Assembly: GCA_001599595.1 (NCBI GenBank)
Contig: BCHH01000004.1
Location: 3,020,778-3,084,777, forward strand
Direction: 5' to 3'
From: Beverwykella pulmonaria
Lineage: Eukaryota; Ascomycota; Dothideomycetes; Pleosporales; Melanommataceae
DNA length: 64,000 bases
In this document: positions 46,301 through 58,919 of the stretch, in pieces
How the letters are laid out: the number at the start of each line of letters is the position of its first letter
Position numbering within the stretch: the first letter of the stretch is position 1
Translations under genes and position numbers: made by a program
The notes under the pieces: generated by a model
Databases searched by the model: none
What the model was told of the DNA's origin: nothing
What the model saw: only the letters and a program-made list of their open reading frames with translations

Positions 46301-48964
46301 TCCACCTCGCGCCGAGTCACGGGCCAGATTCACCGAAGAACTATCAGCCCGGCTTCCGTCATCCCAGATCGTCGTTGTGGTTGAACCACGGGAGCCTCGC
46401 GAATACCGCCGCGATTCAGGTGGAAATATGATCGCTGTCCCTCCTGCATGCGGCTCGGACGGATCCTCTTCTAGTTCGCGAATGCTCAAGGAAGGAACTT
46501 TATGATTGGTCACAGGGCCAGTGTCTTCTGCAGCAATTGCAACGCTATTGTTCCTCTCTTCGGTGACAGTCGCATCACTGAGTAGTCTGGCAAGATACGT
46601 CTCGGTAGCTTCCTTCGATCCCCAGTCCTGGTGCTGGGCAATAACTGGAGATACACTATGGACCTGCCGCTGCGCGTCGTGGGCTACTTCGGGTGAAATC
46701 ACGGATGACTGGTGGTAAAGATTCAAAACCTTGTTGATCACACTGTATGCCTCGCTATCCAATGTCATACGGCCCGATTCCGTCATCACTGGTACCTTGG
46801 GTGTCCAATCGGGAGTTCGATGTTCTGTTTGCCGGTAGAAAGCTACACTGGCCGAGTCATCTGGCCGTAAAGTGTCTCGGTTTGTAAATGGATCAATGGG
46901 AGAATCGTCTTCATCCAGATATGATATTGTCCCTGAGGAGTCAAGAGGCTCAGCGCGCCATCTGTGAGCTCCGATGCTTAGCCGGGGCGAGTGACCTAAA
47001 CGATGATTCGATGTACCCCATTCCGGCCGCGGCTCATCTACGCCGAGCATGATTGGTATGGATTCTCTGATTCCAAGCTCGGACGGAGCAGTATGCGGAA
47101 TCTCCGAGCTAGGATAATCCGCAGTGCGGCTTTGGCTGGGAGGACGGAAGGTGTGGGCTTGCAGTAGCTCGCCTTGGTGTGTTGTGGCCGGCGTGGACTG
47201 TGCTCCATGGGTCTCTCCAGATCCTACGGGTGGTGTGTATTGCGCGATTGGTGGTGTCATCATAAAACTCCCGGGCATTCCCAATATCGGAGATTCGTCC
47301 TGTTCAAAATCCGTTGTTGCCGACAATGGCGCGGGAACCTGCGGCACAAGTAAGCTTGACGTGTGAACAGTCAAACCCTGCTGATGAGCCATTGAGGAAT
47401 TTGTGTTTTGTTCTTGGGTCGGTGGTTCAGCTCGTAGCGAGGAGGTCGTGGGCAAATCCATGGATTCTTTGACATGTCCGTTCATCGTGTTAAACTCATT
47501 CTCCAATTGTTGAGTCACTTGAGCCTGTTCCACCGAGTTCATGCGGGGTTCGTGGTGTCCCCTGGAGCCGTCTCCATCTTGAAAGTAGTCCTGGCGGTCA
47601 TGTGCATCGGCACTTCTCGGGGTCGAGTCGGACGCTTCGTGTGGGAGTAATTGCCTCTCATATGAATGTCGAAGACGTGGTGATGCAGGCGGTGGGGGAG
47701 CAGTGATGACAGCAGCCAAGCTCGTACCAACGCCTGCACCCTGGGGGGATTTGCCACGTTCTCGATGCCCGCGGTAGCTGACTGCTTGCAACGTCTGCTG
47801 CGACGATACATTTGGTTTTCTTGATGACTTGTTCTTGTTTCCAACCGAAATATGATTAGGACGACTAGGTGATGTCCGACGATACGCGCCCCCAAGTCCC
47901 GCGGAGCCAAATTTCAGTGAGCGAGTGGATGAACTCGAGTCTGATGCTGCGCTCATACGCCGAGTAGCCACAGGAATTCTCGAAGGTGGAGATCTCCGCC
48001 GCGGCTCTGGTCGATGTGACGGTTCCACTGGCTGGCCATCTCCGGCAGATGTCGAGGTCATGTCACTTGGAGACCTTCTGTGTTGGACCGGGGAGTGTCC
48101 CAAAAATGGTGCCTTCGGCGACAAGTGCGAATCATCGTTGACTAGTTTTATGGTTGAATTCTCGACATTCTGTGGTTTCGTCGAGTCAGCATCGTTTGTT
48201 GCAGGATCCGTGCTCGGGATGCCAAATCCTGGAGTCATTTCATCATGTTCTCCCACAACTTCTCCAAAGAAGGGCTGTCGACCTGTGCTCGGTCGCTGGG
48301 TTTGGTTTCGGGTTGGCGAGGGCGGCTTTCTTCGAGAAGGCGTTGCACGCTCGTCCCGACTGGTCTTATCATTCACGCGTCGCGCATTGGCAGGCGATGC
48401 CGGTGCGGGCTGAGGCCTCTCCCGCGGCTTCAGGTTGTTGAACTTGTATGCTCCATAGGCTGCCTCTTTCGTAGGCCGAGCGGGCGAGGAGGTGATCGAG
48501 GCTGGTGCCGCTGGGACTTCGGTTATCGATCTCGTGGAGGATGCTGGCCGCGAAGCTCTGACACGCGTGGAGGGCGGGGACGATTCGGCGGAGGCAGGCT
48601 GGTTGAATCGCTGCGCTAGGCTCTTCACCGTCGGCCGGTTAACGGGGAGCTGGGCAGCGCGCGTCGCGGCAATGGATGTAGATGCGGGACCTGACACGGA
48701 TCGTACCGAAGGCTTTGGAGACGAGCGCAAGGCTCCATTCTGCGTCTGCTGCCGTTGCCGCGTAGACGTCATGTCGTCCGAAGGAGGACCGGTCTCGTAT
48801 TCAGAAGGGCGGTGGTAAGAAGACTTGTAGAAATCATCGGGGGACTGGTCTTGCGGGTCGTTGGTGGTGCCGTCGAGCTGCGCCAGCGAGGTCGAGCGCA
48901 CCCAGTTGGCAACGTTGGGGTGATATGCAAAGTTGTGCATAGCACTGTGCTCTGGCTCCCCCAT
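43371..48964 (-). CDS. DH-BAR-SH3 Rho guanine nucleotide exchange factor (Tuba/DNMBP type)
   Basis: Dbl-homology exchange factors load GTP onto Rho GTPases. The DH followed by BAR layout is that of Tuba and fission-yeast Gef1, which act on Cdc42 at membranes, so Cdc42 is the likely but unproven target. Two exons (48964-44594, 44540-43371) give 1,846 aa. Residues 1-1080 are Ser/Pro/Thr-rich and disordered, with a proline run (SYSPPPPPPVQQSL) near 980. The DH domain (about 1085-1300) shows LKQRYRVLQELISSEQSFCV, LLVKPVQRVMKYPLLLESL (the conserved QRVMKYPLLL helix) and ECVEINLRINQARNRQETLR. BAR-like helices run from about 1330 across the intron (KLYELTKKCVRACLTSFINL, DLKAYVDRFHSDFASVEAIT). A C-terminal SH3-like domain reads LFLAASLFEFNIAHDRREGG, then GWIWEKHFARILPEDG. 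The start MGEPEHSAMHNF was chosen over an upstream in-frame ATG because conservation-like sequence begins there. Confidence 0.9.
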
Positions 48965-50170
48965 TGTGACCCCTACCGCACCATAGTCTAAACTGCTAGA
49001 GGAAATGAGAATCTGGCGCGAGTCCAGGCAGTGTGCAGTGAAGGCAAACCAATCAGGCTGGGGCGGCGGAGAGGAGCCCAAGGAAGCTTGCACACTCAAA
49101 TCGAGGCGGCAAGGGTGATGGAGCGACAACTCACACCAGGACGTCGTCAATTTGAGGGCGGGCGGGCCAATGAGCGTGGGGAGGCGGCAGGGTGTTGTTC
49201 AAGTTTGCGATCCGGTCCTCTGTTTCAGCCGAAATGCCTGAAGTGCGTCCTCAAGCGCCGCTGGGGGAGGGAGCGGTGCAGGGCGGGGGCAGCAGTGGGC
49301 GAGGCGGCGTGGTGCTGGGCGTGGAGTGCAGATGGGGGTTGTTGGTGGAGGAGAGAGTGTGTGAGGACGAGCGCCACTGTCGAGGTGGGTAGTGTGGGTT
49401 GTGCGGGTTGTTGGTTGTGGATGGGTGGAGGTGGTCGCGCTGCTGATCGGCGCGAGCACGGGGGAGTGAACGAAGTCCAGGGCCACGGTTGTCGGCCAAG
49501 AACCATAGACCGTTGGACCGTACCGAAAGCACCCCGTGCAATTGGCCGCGGCGCCGGCTTCCAGAAAGAAAACCCAGCGTATATTCGAAAGCCAAACCAG
49601 CCGTTTCTGTCACGTCTGCTCGGCGGGGGGGGAGCACGAGGTCCTGTTCTGCTTCGCCTCAGCACGACTGCTCTCCTCGCTCCTCACTTCGGAGCACGAC
49701 TGCCTGGCTGCTAGCTGCTATCTGTCTCATCGCGGTGACGAAGCCTGAGGCACCCAAAAGCCTCACCACGCTTGCTTGCTGACAAGTCCGCCCAATCGAG
49801 ACAGCTCTCTGGCGAAATCCCTCGACGACAGCTCGTCGACTCGCCAGCAGCCACCACGCCCAGCCCGAACAACCACAGCCCCTGATGTTACAGTGCTGCA
49901 GCAGCGACATTATTTAGAATTGCTGTGTCACCGTCTTGCCGTTGCGGCGGATGGAAGGCTGCCCTTCGTCATCCATTATTGATCGGACGATCCATCTCGC
50001 ATCCCTGACGTGTTCCACACCTGCATCGGGGAACTTGGCCCAGAGCACACAACACCACACGCAAACCCCCCAGCAGTCGAATCGCACCCACGCATGGTCT
50101 CGCGTCCATGTATCGACTCGCTGCACCTGCATAAGGCACTGCGCGTCCCGTCGATGCGCTGCCGCCCGCA
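48965..50170. promoter_or_regulatory. divergent intergenic region, RhoGEF / TERT
   Basis: 1.2 kb between two divergent start codons, GC-rich with many short overlapping frames on both strands (for example 49031-49714). None has a family signature. It is expected to contain both promoters. Confidence 0.4.
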
Positions 50171-53100
50171 ATGAAGAGAAAACGCAGCGCCCACGTCCGA
50201 GGTAGACCGCCCAAAAGAGCCAGGGATGTCCTCGTCGACCAATCTACCTCCGCCACAACTCCAGACATTGAGCATCCGGTCCTGCGACGCCTCTACCCGG
50301 ACGTCGTCTCGTTGCGCCACTATTTGCTGTCACGCCTTCCCGCCGCGTCCAAGAACAGGCATCGGAAAATATCTCAATTGGGACAATCACACTGCAGTTA
50401 CCATGCCACCGCAACGCGTGGTGTTGACATTGAACTTGGGCGAGTACTGGACTCAACTTTGGTTGGCGTTCCCCCAAAAGCCCTTGCCGCGAGCCGCGAC
50501 GAATCAAGAGCCCGCGACATCGTGAGCTTTTCTCAGCAGTTGCTCACCTCGACAACAGGTAGTACCTTCAAGCCTGGCTATTTCCAGCAGTCTGAGGTAA
50601 ACTCTTTCCAACCCCCCCCCTCCATGTCGCTATCAGTCGAGACAACGTGTCAAAATTTCTTCACCTCCGTTGCTAAGACGGGTATAGACTGTGGACTTTG
50701 TAATCTGGCAACTCTTCAAGAGGTCTGCATCCCATCGACCATCTCACCTACTCTGTCACGGCTTTCAGAGAGGCGGTGGTCATGGTCAACATGGCGTCAA
50801 ATCCAACGCAGTCCAAAGCATCCCAGGAATTGTCTCTCACTACAAGAACAGCTACGTAGAAATTATCAAGGGGCCACTATGGTGCCGACTGCACGCCATC
50901 CTTGGCGAAGGGGGAGACCGCATCATGATGGACTTGCTGCTTGACTGTGGCGTCTTCTATTGCATCCAAGGGCGTCCGGGCAACTACTACCAGCTCAGCG
51001 GTATGTGCAACCTACCAAAGACGCAGCAAGAAGCTGACGGCGACAGGTACTCCCATATCAGAGATAAACTATGAACCAGCAGGTAAAGATGGGCATGGAA
51101 AGACTAACACAGCCGGGCATTTCAACCAAAAGCCCAAGGCCTTGTCTTGCGAGAACAGAAAACCAAGTACAATCACCTTTGTTCGAAGTCGCATGCTGTA
51201 TGCGCGGGCAGCTCTTAACGCCAAAGGGGGCGTGCGATTTGGCATGCGACATATTCGTATGCAACTACTTCCCAGATGATCTGATGCCAACTGACACCCA
51301 TCTGCAGACGTCTTGAACCGCTTTCCCAATCAACACGACGAGCAACAGACTGTCCATATCATGCATTACATCTTTCCCCGTCAATTTGGCCTGCACAATG
51401 TCTTCACATCCAAGGTTGATATGCGAGAAACAGCAATGCCGTTCAAAGATTATACGCTACGAGAGAAGGAGATTCAACAGCACATCTGTCGAGACAGCGC
51501 TAAAAGTGAGCTTCCTAATGCGGAAGCAGAGCTTGTCAAGCAGAATTTGCATGTACCAAAGAGGTTGCGAGGGAATGCGGTCAAATTAGTTGAGAAGCTT
51601 CGTAATCTTCACCAAAAATGCTCATACATGGAGCTCCTACGGCATTACTGCTCTGTGGAGGTAACTGCCGTGTACCTTGCAATGCAACAATAGCTGACGT
51701 TCTGTAGGGTTTGCATTTATCCCCACGACCGGACTGGAGGAAAAACCCACTTCAGCCTAGCGCGGCAGTTCCTGCAGCTGTCAGAACGCAACGAGATAAG
51801 GGAAATGATGCGCCCGTATCTACGAATCGCATGGTGGAAGAAACCTGTTTTACAGACCTGGCATGTCCAACTGCGCATGTGTCGGCATTTTGTCGAGCTG
51901 CAGTATCCAAGGTGATACCAAATGACTTTTGGGGTGGAGAAAACAACAAACGCATAATGATGTACTGGATAGATCAATTTATCTGTCTCCGAAGGTTTGA
52001 AAGCCTCACATTGCACCAAATCACACAAAAGTTCCAGGTAAGGCGTGTTCCTGACATGTTGGCGCAATTAATATTTACTATATTGCAGATTTCGAGTTTA
52101 GCCTGGCTCCGACCACCTGGTCAGCATACCACGTCTAAAATGGCTAGGTCTGATATTGACAAGCGTCGAGAAATTTTCTTGGAATTTGTCTACTGGGTGT
52201 TCGACTCCTTTTTGGTTCCCCTAGTCCGATCTAATTTTCATGTCACGGAATCTAATGTACATCGAAACCGGCTTTTCTACTTTCGACACGATGTGTGGCG
52301 CATGTTGACTGAGCCATCGATCCTGGAGCTAAGAACAAACATGTTCGAAGAAATGCCCGCTGAACGCGCTGCCAAGCTCCTTTCGATTCGACCCCTTGGA
52401 TTCAGCAAGATTCGTTTACTGCCCAAACATGCAGGAGTGCGGTTGATTACCAATCTCAAAAGGAGACAACAAGTGATGCGGAACGGCAACATGATACTTG
52501 GTCGAAGTATCAATTCTGTCATGGCGCCTGTCTTCAATGTCATGAATTATGAAAAGGTTGGTGCGCAGCATAGAGTTGTATTCAACATGCTAACGACCAG
52601 CAGTCACTCCAGCCCGGTCGATTTGGGTGCTCCCTCTTTTCGGTGGGTGACATGTTTCCCAAGCTGGCCTCCTTTAGAAACTCGCTGCGTGAGCACGGTC
52701 TTGCAGACAGCCCTCTTTACTTTGCAAAAGTTGACGTACAATCTTGTTTCGACACCATTCCTCAAAAGCGGCTACTCAGCATGGTTGAGAGTCTCTTATC
52801 CATGGAAGGATATCAGACAGGAAAGCACGTAGAAATCAGACCCCTAGGCCAACTTCAACGGCTCAACGGCCAGTACGTGAATCCGTTGCCGCTCAAACGG
52901 TATGTCGCACATAGCGGAGCCGCAGGAGGAGTGGAGTCTTTCGGTCGTCTCGTGCAGGACAAATTTGTAGGGACCAAAGCTAACACAGTGTTTGTCGATA
53001 CCGCCGTGCAACATACTGAGACTAAAGATGATCTGATGCAGCTTCTGCGAGAGCATGTCGAACGCAATCTCGTCAAGGTCGGGAAGAGGTTTTACCGGCA

Positions 53101-54407
53101 GAAGCATGGCATCCCTCAGGGCTCGGTCTTATCAAGTATCCTGTGCAATTTCTTCTACGCCGAGCTTGAGCGGGAAGACTTGAGCTTCGCCGTTGGCGCA
53201 GGCTCTCTTTTGCTGCGGTTGCTCGATGATTTTTGCTTGATTACAACCAAGCGCGAGCACGCCGAGAAGTTCATACGGGTCATGCATCGTGGAAACGAGG
53301 ACTATGGCATCAAGGTAAAGTCGGCCAAGTCGTTGGCCAATTTTGACGTTGTCACCGACGACGGGTATCACGTAGCGAAAAGCGTCTCAGATTTCAGGTT
53401 TCCATACTGTGGCGTTCTCATCAACACACGCACCCTTGAAGTCAGCAAGGACTCTGAACGTGGAGGCCAAGCAAGTAAGTCCGAAGCGACGTGCGACAGT
53501 ATTTTTGGCATGGCCTGACACACTGGCAGACGTCGCGGACTCTTTGACCGTCGACTTGTCAAAAGTGCCGGGTCAGTCCTTTCATCGTAAAGCGCTTAAG
53601 TAAGTAGCACGATTTCATGTGCATATATATAGCAGAAGCCGCAAAACTGACTCGAAGAAGCGGGTTCAAAATCCAGCTCCAGGCCATGTTTATTGACACG
53701 TCATTTAACACGGTGCCAACCGTGCTTGCCAATGTGTACCGGAGTTTTCGCGAAGCAGCGGTGAGGTGTTTTGCGTACAACCAGAGTCTCTCCAAAGTCA
53801 AACCAACGCACTCCCGCTTGCTTATCAGTGAGTCTCTCCCCCAATCTGGAATGGGTTACTGCAGTTGGAATCGGAAGGCGCATCAGTAGCGCTGCATGGG
53901 CGATCAAGCCTCGACTAATCCTGCTAAGCATCACTGACAACGCAAAATCACAGAGACGATTGACAGTATTATCGCGCTCGCGTACGTGATGCTGCAGCGA
54001 CGCACGCGCTCCAAGGCAAGCCAACATGCGGAAAGAGTCCGCAGTGTCATCTCGCGGAGACACATCCAGTGGTACGCGTGGCCATAGTCCGTCTCCTTCA
54101 AGTGCCGCGGTTTGCTGATGGCGAGGATAGGCTGGCGTGCACTGCTTTCGACGACGTGTTTCAGCGGAGACAGACACGGCATCGCGCGCTCCTGGCGTGG
54201 CTGCGGCGGTCGCTGGCGGCGATCCGCCCGTCAAGCAGTTCGGAGCGAAGCTTGCTCGAGAACGCCGCCGCACTTGGCGTGCAGGACGACGCAGCGGAAA
54301 GAACGGTGATACGGAGGCGGCGGAAGCGTAATCGTGAGATATCCAGATCAAATCCTGCTTCTCCTCACGACGACTCAACACACAATCAGGATTTGGTCGT
54401 GCAGTAG
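50171..54407 (+). CDS. TERT: TERT, telomerase reverse transcriptase
   Basis: TERT copies the telomerase RNA template to extend chromosome ends. Eleven exons give 1,200 aa: 50171-50596, 50688-51000, 51047-51256, 51308-51660, 51708-52037, 52089-52556, 52604-53474, 53530-53599, 53661-53827, 53954-54071, 54131-54407. All junctions are GT-AG and in phase. The N-terminal GQ region is DFVIWQLFKR to HLLCHGFQR (145-170). The RNA-binding part holds TITFVRSRMLYARAALNAKG, AHVSAFCRAAVSKVIPNDFW and FESLTLHQI; the T motif is FHVTESNVHRNRLFYFRHDV (from 594). RT motifs: 1/2 KIRLLPKHAGVRLITNLKRR; A LYFAKVDVQSCFDTIP (catalytic D744); B KHGIPQGSVLSSILCNFFYA; C LLRLLDDFCLIT (D908, D909); E FPYCGVLINTRTLEV. All three catalytic aspartates are present. 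The thumb/CTE shows FKIQLQAMFIDTSFNTV and AFDDVFQRRQTRHRALLAWL. The exon 8/9 and 10/11 junctions are the least certain. Confidence 0.93.
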
Positions 54408-55108
54408 ATTAGGTAGGCCAGCAGGCTGCAAATGAAATGGCCAAAGCCCCTCCCATTATTGGGCACTGCCCGCCTCCATCTCTGCATCGTGATGTCAACG
54501 AGGATACCGCGGGGTGCGCAGCGGGTTGCTACCAGCCACACCAGCCCTCCGGTTTCAAGCCTGCTCCTCACCATGCCCTGAGTCGCCCTTGTGAACTCCG
54601 CTGCCCTGCGCATGCGCCCCTCTACCGGACTTGCACATGTTATCCACTGCTATGTGCCCCTCCTGCCTCCCTCTGTTCTGCACTCTTCAATCGCTCTCAA
54701 CACTCCCCAGCAACGTTGTGTGCTGCCATTGCTCTCATCTCCGCTGGCTCGCGCCTCCCGTGCGGAACGTTGGCAGGGGCTCTGCTGCACCGACCTTTGC
54801 TGCTCGCTCGATCAGGGGCTTAGCTTACTTTCCCGAAATTGCGTCGCCCAACCGTCGACATGCCCACCACGCTCTTCGCCCAGCAACAACACCTACCTTT
54901 CTTCGGTCAGGGAGCTGGAGACCTCTGCGACGTGCACTACATTCACCATCCGAAAACCCTCTTTGTCATATCCGAGCATGAATATGTCCGCTCATTGATC
55001 CCGTCCGCCGCTCAGCGCGCCAAAACATCCCCGAACCAGACCGCTCCCTCACGCCGGATTGGGACCACCACTCGACGATTGTGCCCGACCAAGGCACCGC
55101 GACCGCTC
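54408..55108. other. intergenic region / long 5' leader of the TBC gene
   Basis: C/T-rich in the central part. An in-frame upstream ATG at 54860 ([10 protein letters not shown]) would extend the TBC protein by 83 residues without a stop. Confidence 0.4.
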
Positions 55109-57404
55109 ATGACGACCCTCACGTATGCGGCTGATTCCAACATGGCCGCGCCCGGCAGCCCGCCAGATCTCACCAACTCAAAGTCATCCAAGTCCTCGTC
55201 GTTCCATTCCTCGAGTCTGCCAGACGCTATAGGCCACAACGACCTCTCCCACTTCGAAGACATCAACCTAGACGACCTCCACGGCGGCCCCTCTTCCTTT
55301 CACATACCCGCATCGCCCTCTAATCGCGTCATTTTCGAAGCTTCTCGACCCTCCTACAACGCTACCACCGGCAGTCGAAGTAATCCGCATCCGCATGCAG
55401 CCACTCACTCATTCCGCGACCTGACGGGCAGCTCAAGGCCTCGATACCCAAGTCTGAAGGGACAAGTGAACGGTGCGATACGGCCACAATCGCAACTAAA
55501 TGCGCCTGGGAGATCGATAAGGAGAGGATTTACCTCGCCATCTGCCCCGTCACTCGCCAACACGTCCCTTGCTGCACCCACACGTCGGTCGCGATCGCGG
55601 TCGCCTTCACCTTCGAATCCGCAAGCGTTTCCCTCCGCGCCGCGCTCGCTCTCTCGCTCGAGTTCTGCCAAGCTTGAAGTCTCACCTTCGCCCTCCATGG
55701 GCAATCGACGGCAGTCATGGCAACACACCGTCCGCAAGACAGCCAAAGAACGAGAGGCCGAATGTGATGACGAAGACGACGAGTTGCCCGACGATGCCAT
55801 CATCTGGAATGTCCCCATCTCCCCACGGCCTCCACTGGAGCGATCTCCAGCTCCCTCGACTTGCGGTAGCCCGCCACAGAGCGTATGCAGCCCAGCCAAC
55901 AGCCGACCCGTGTCACTGAAAGGAGATTCGTCTTTGAAAACCTCGCCAGTAATTCCAGCGAGACATTTCTCCCCAGGCCCCCTGTCACCCAATCCAGTCA
56001 ACAAGGAGAATGTACCTCCTGCACACGGTCTAGTACGACAACGCACAAACACATGGGAAGACACGTATACGGCTCTTGATGAGGATGCAAAAAAGGTCAC
56101 GGAGGCGTTGGAGGAATACCAAACGCAATTGGAAGGCCAGCAGGAGCTCAAGCGTCAACAGCCTACTTTGTCACGATCGTCCTCGATCGAAAGACCCGAG
56201 TCGAAGCCGCGAACAAAAGCCCTCCCACCACTCCGCAAGAGCGATCCCCTCATCGACCCCTTCCAACCCTCGATAGAGAAGCAGAAGTACCTCTCAAGAA
56301 CCCGGCCGTCATGGCTCCCACCAAAGGATCCCAAGGAAGAGAAGAAACACCTGAAAGAGTACCAGAAGATGCTGGCTCGGATAGAGGAAGCTGGTCAGTT
56401 TGAACCTTATTCCTATATAATTAACGTTCTAATATGTTCCAGACCGCCTCGAGGCTCAACGCCAAGAAGCTGAAGCATTGGCTCGCGAGCAAGCAGAACG
56501 CGTAAAAGCAGAATACTGGACAAACCTTCTTCTCCCTAACTGGGCCGCCGAAATGACGAATCCGGAGAATAAAGGCACGCACCGCAAGATGTGGTGGAAC
56601 GGCATTCCAAACAAGCTTCGCGGAGCCATCTGGAAGAAGGCGATTGGCAACGATCTCGAGATTACGGAGAAGACATTCAAAATCGCACTTGAGAAGGCTA
56701 ATTATCAGATCAAGGAACTCGGAGACTCAGCTTTCAACGGCAGAGTCAAAACCATGCGAGAAAATACGAAGCTCGTATTCCCGAGCCTGAAGATGTTTGC
56801 CCCGGCATCCAAGTCCTCCTCCGAAGTCGAAGCCACGGACGTAGAAGCGCAGCCCCTCCACCAGGACCTAGTAAACGTCTGTCTAGCATACTTGAGCTAC
56901 CGCTCTGACGTCGACACAACCGACGGTATTCACTATATCGCGGCCCTCTTCCTGCTTAATATGTCGGCCGAGGATACATTTACAACCCTATGCAATCTCC
57001 TTAATCGTGCCCTTCCGCTCTCCTTCCTCGTCCGCGACCACACTGCTATGATAAACGCATACTCGACCACGCTCGCTGCTCTTAACAAGAAATGCCCCAC
57101 ACTCGCAACGCGCCTCGCAGATCTCCGCGTTGAGCCGCGCGATTACATGGACGACATGTTCTCGAGCCTGTTCTGCAACCGCCTGTCTATTGAGCATGTC
57201 GCGCGGGTCATGGATGTGTATGCCATTGAGGGCGACAAGATTCCGCCGCGGGTCTTGCTCGGTGTGCTCATGTTCCTCGAGGGGAGCTGCCATCAGGGTG
57301 GTGGCAAGGAGGCGCTCGAGGTTCTCAAGGGGAAGGATATTAGCGAGAGCCCGGATGAGTTTATGGGACGGGTGTATGAGGCAGGGAAGAGCTCGAGTTC
57401 ATGA
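55109..57404 (+). CDS. TBC-domain protein lacking catalytic Arg and Gln fingers
   Basis: TBC domains normally accelerate GTP hydrolysis on Rab proteins with an Arg and a Gln finger. Exons 55109-56393 and 56443-57404 (GTCAGT donor, phase 1) give 748 aa. Residues 1-390 are Ser/Pro-rich and disordered, with short conserved-looking pieces ([34 protein letters not shown]). A coiled segment (about 395-455) leads into the TBC domain (about 478-735): [70 protein letters not shown]. In place of IxxDxxRTFP it reads [10 protein letters not shown], so Asp is N536 and the Arg finger is L539. In place of YVQGM it reads TTDGI, so the Gln finger is D589. The fold is kept but classical catalysis should not be possible. 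Start 55109 ([10 protein letters not shown]) is preferred; 54860 is an alternative. Confidence 0.85.
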
Positions 57405-58919
57405 GACATGATGAGGAAGAGAAGGGAGAATACTTGATCAATGTTAAAAAAGGAGGATACGGAGAAGCTGTCTTTGGTGTAAAAAGAAAGATGCACCGAT
57501 GAGTGCTGATGATGAGGATGATGTGAAACATGAATTACGGACGTTGGTGCGATGCGATGCGATACCGTCCTGCGCTGCTGCGCGAAAGCATTTTCCGGCG
57601 TTTTTAGAGCGAAGCTTTTGTTTGGAATACCTGTCATGCGGCAAGACCAGCACTATCTATTGTCTATTTCTTTTCTTTTGATTTGATATTTTCCCTTCTG
57701 CACTTTCTACACCCTCGTACGAGTCTCTTTGACCGCAGAAGAAGAGACACAAGGATGATGCTCAATACTTGATACTCAATATGTAAAGTAGTAAAGTAAA
57801 GTTAATACTGAGGGGTGCGGATGTGGAGAACATAGCGATGAGTGGAGGGAGAGAGAGAGAGGTAGCTTAGCTGCGCTGAGCTAGTTTAAGTTTGAGACGA
57901 GTGTGAAGATGAAGACGAACAAATTTACATCTAGGCGCGTCCTCATTCGTTGTTGTCGTTGTTTGTGATGTTCCGTCTGTTTGGCGAAGTGAAAAGGAGT
58001 GATTTCGCTAACCCCTAGTTTCGGGATAGCTGGGAATATGAAAGAGCTAGGATGTTGGGTGTTGATCAAAGTATAATTAAGTAAGTTTCGGTTAAACCCG
58101 TATGGCGGAATTGGGTCAAGATAGAGATGGTCAAGATCTACAAGGAAAGGTCTAAAGATGGACATAAGAGCTGGAATACCAATAATGATGAAGACGATGA
58201 CGCAGAGATGCCAGTCGACATTTATCCAACCCGTTAGAAATGAGAAGAGATCGGGAAGGAGAAAGCCGAGGCGAGAAAAGCAGAAAGGAGAAATACGGAC
58301 TACTATATTCTAGAGCACAATGACAGTTGTTCACATACATCTGGGTAGGAATCTTGGACACATGTGTACGGAAGTTGAGTCACATGAACACAGGCCACAC
58401 ATATTGTACCCACACCAAACTCACATACGCAAGATAAGAGGATGAATTATAAAATAGGGCGCTTCTGGAGGGCAAACTTGCTCGTGCAGTGGCCGTTGGT
58501 GAATCACGCCTGCCTCGAGAGCATGCCAGTTACAAAGGTCCTCCCGTTGGAACCTCCTCCACGACAGCGCATCAGGATAAAAGAGACGTCCAGAAACTCT
58601 GCCTTGCATAATCGTAGGGTATCTACAAAACGCCATCCTGTTGCCCTAATACCTAGCCTTCCGATTATGCTACCCAATTTCACCGCCCAATATAACAAAA
58701 GCGTTGTCTCTACCCGTACGTCTCAAAATATCAAAGCTCAAACGCCGAAGATTTGTAACTTTTCCTCGCTGCGCTGTATCCTAAACGCCGTATCTGCAAG
58801 TCTATAAACAAAATCCAAAATACTAGAGTAGAAATGAACAATAGCCAATCAATAGATGTGCAGGCAAGGGGACGAATGCCAAGCGGTATGCAAACAAAAA
58901 CAAAGCCAATACGCAGGCT
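57405..58919. other. convergent 3' region, TBC protein / Zn2Cys6 factor
   Basis: 1.5 kb between converging stop codons. A near-perfect short palindrome (TAGCTTAGC...GCTGAGCTA) lies at about 57,862-57,883 and might form a terminator-side hairpin. Frames such as 58442-58807 (plus) have no family features. Confidence 0.4.
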
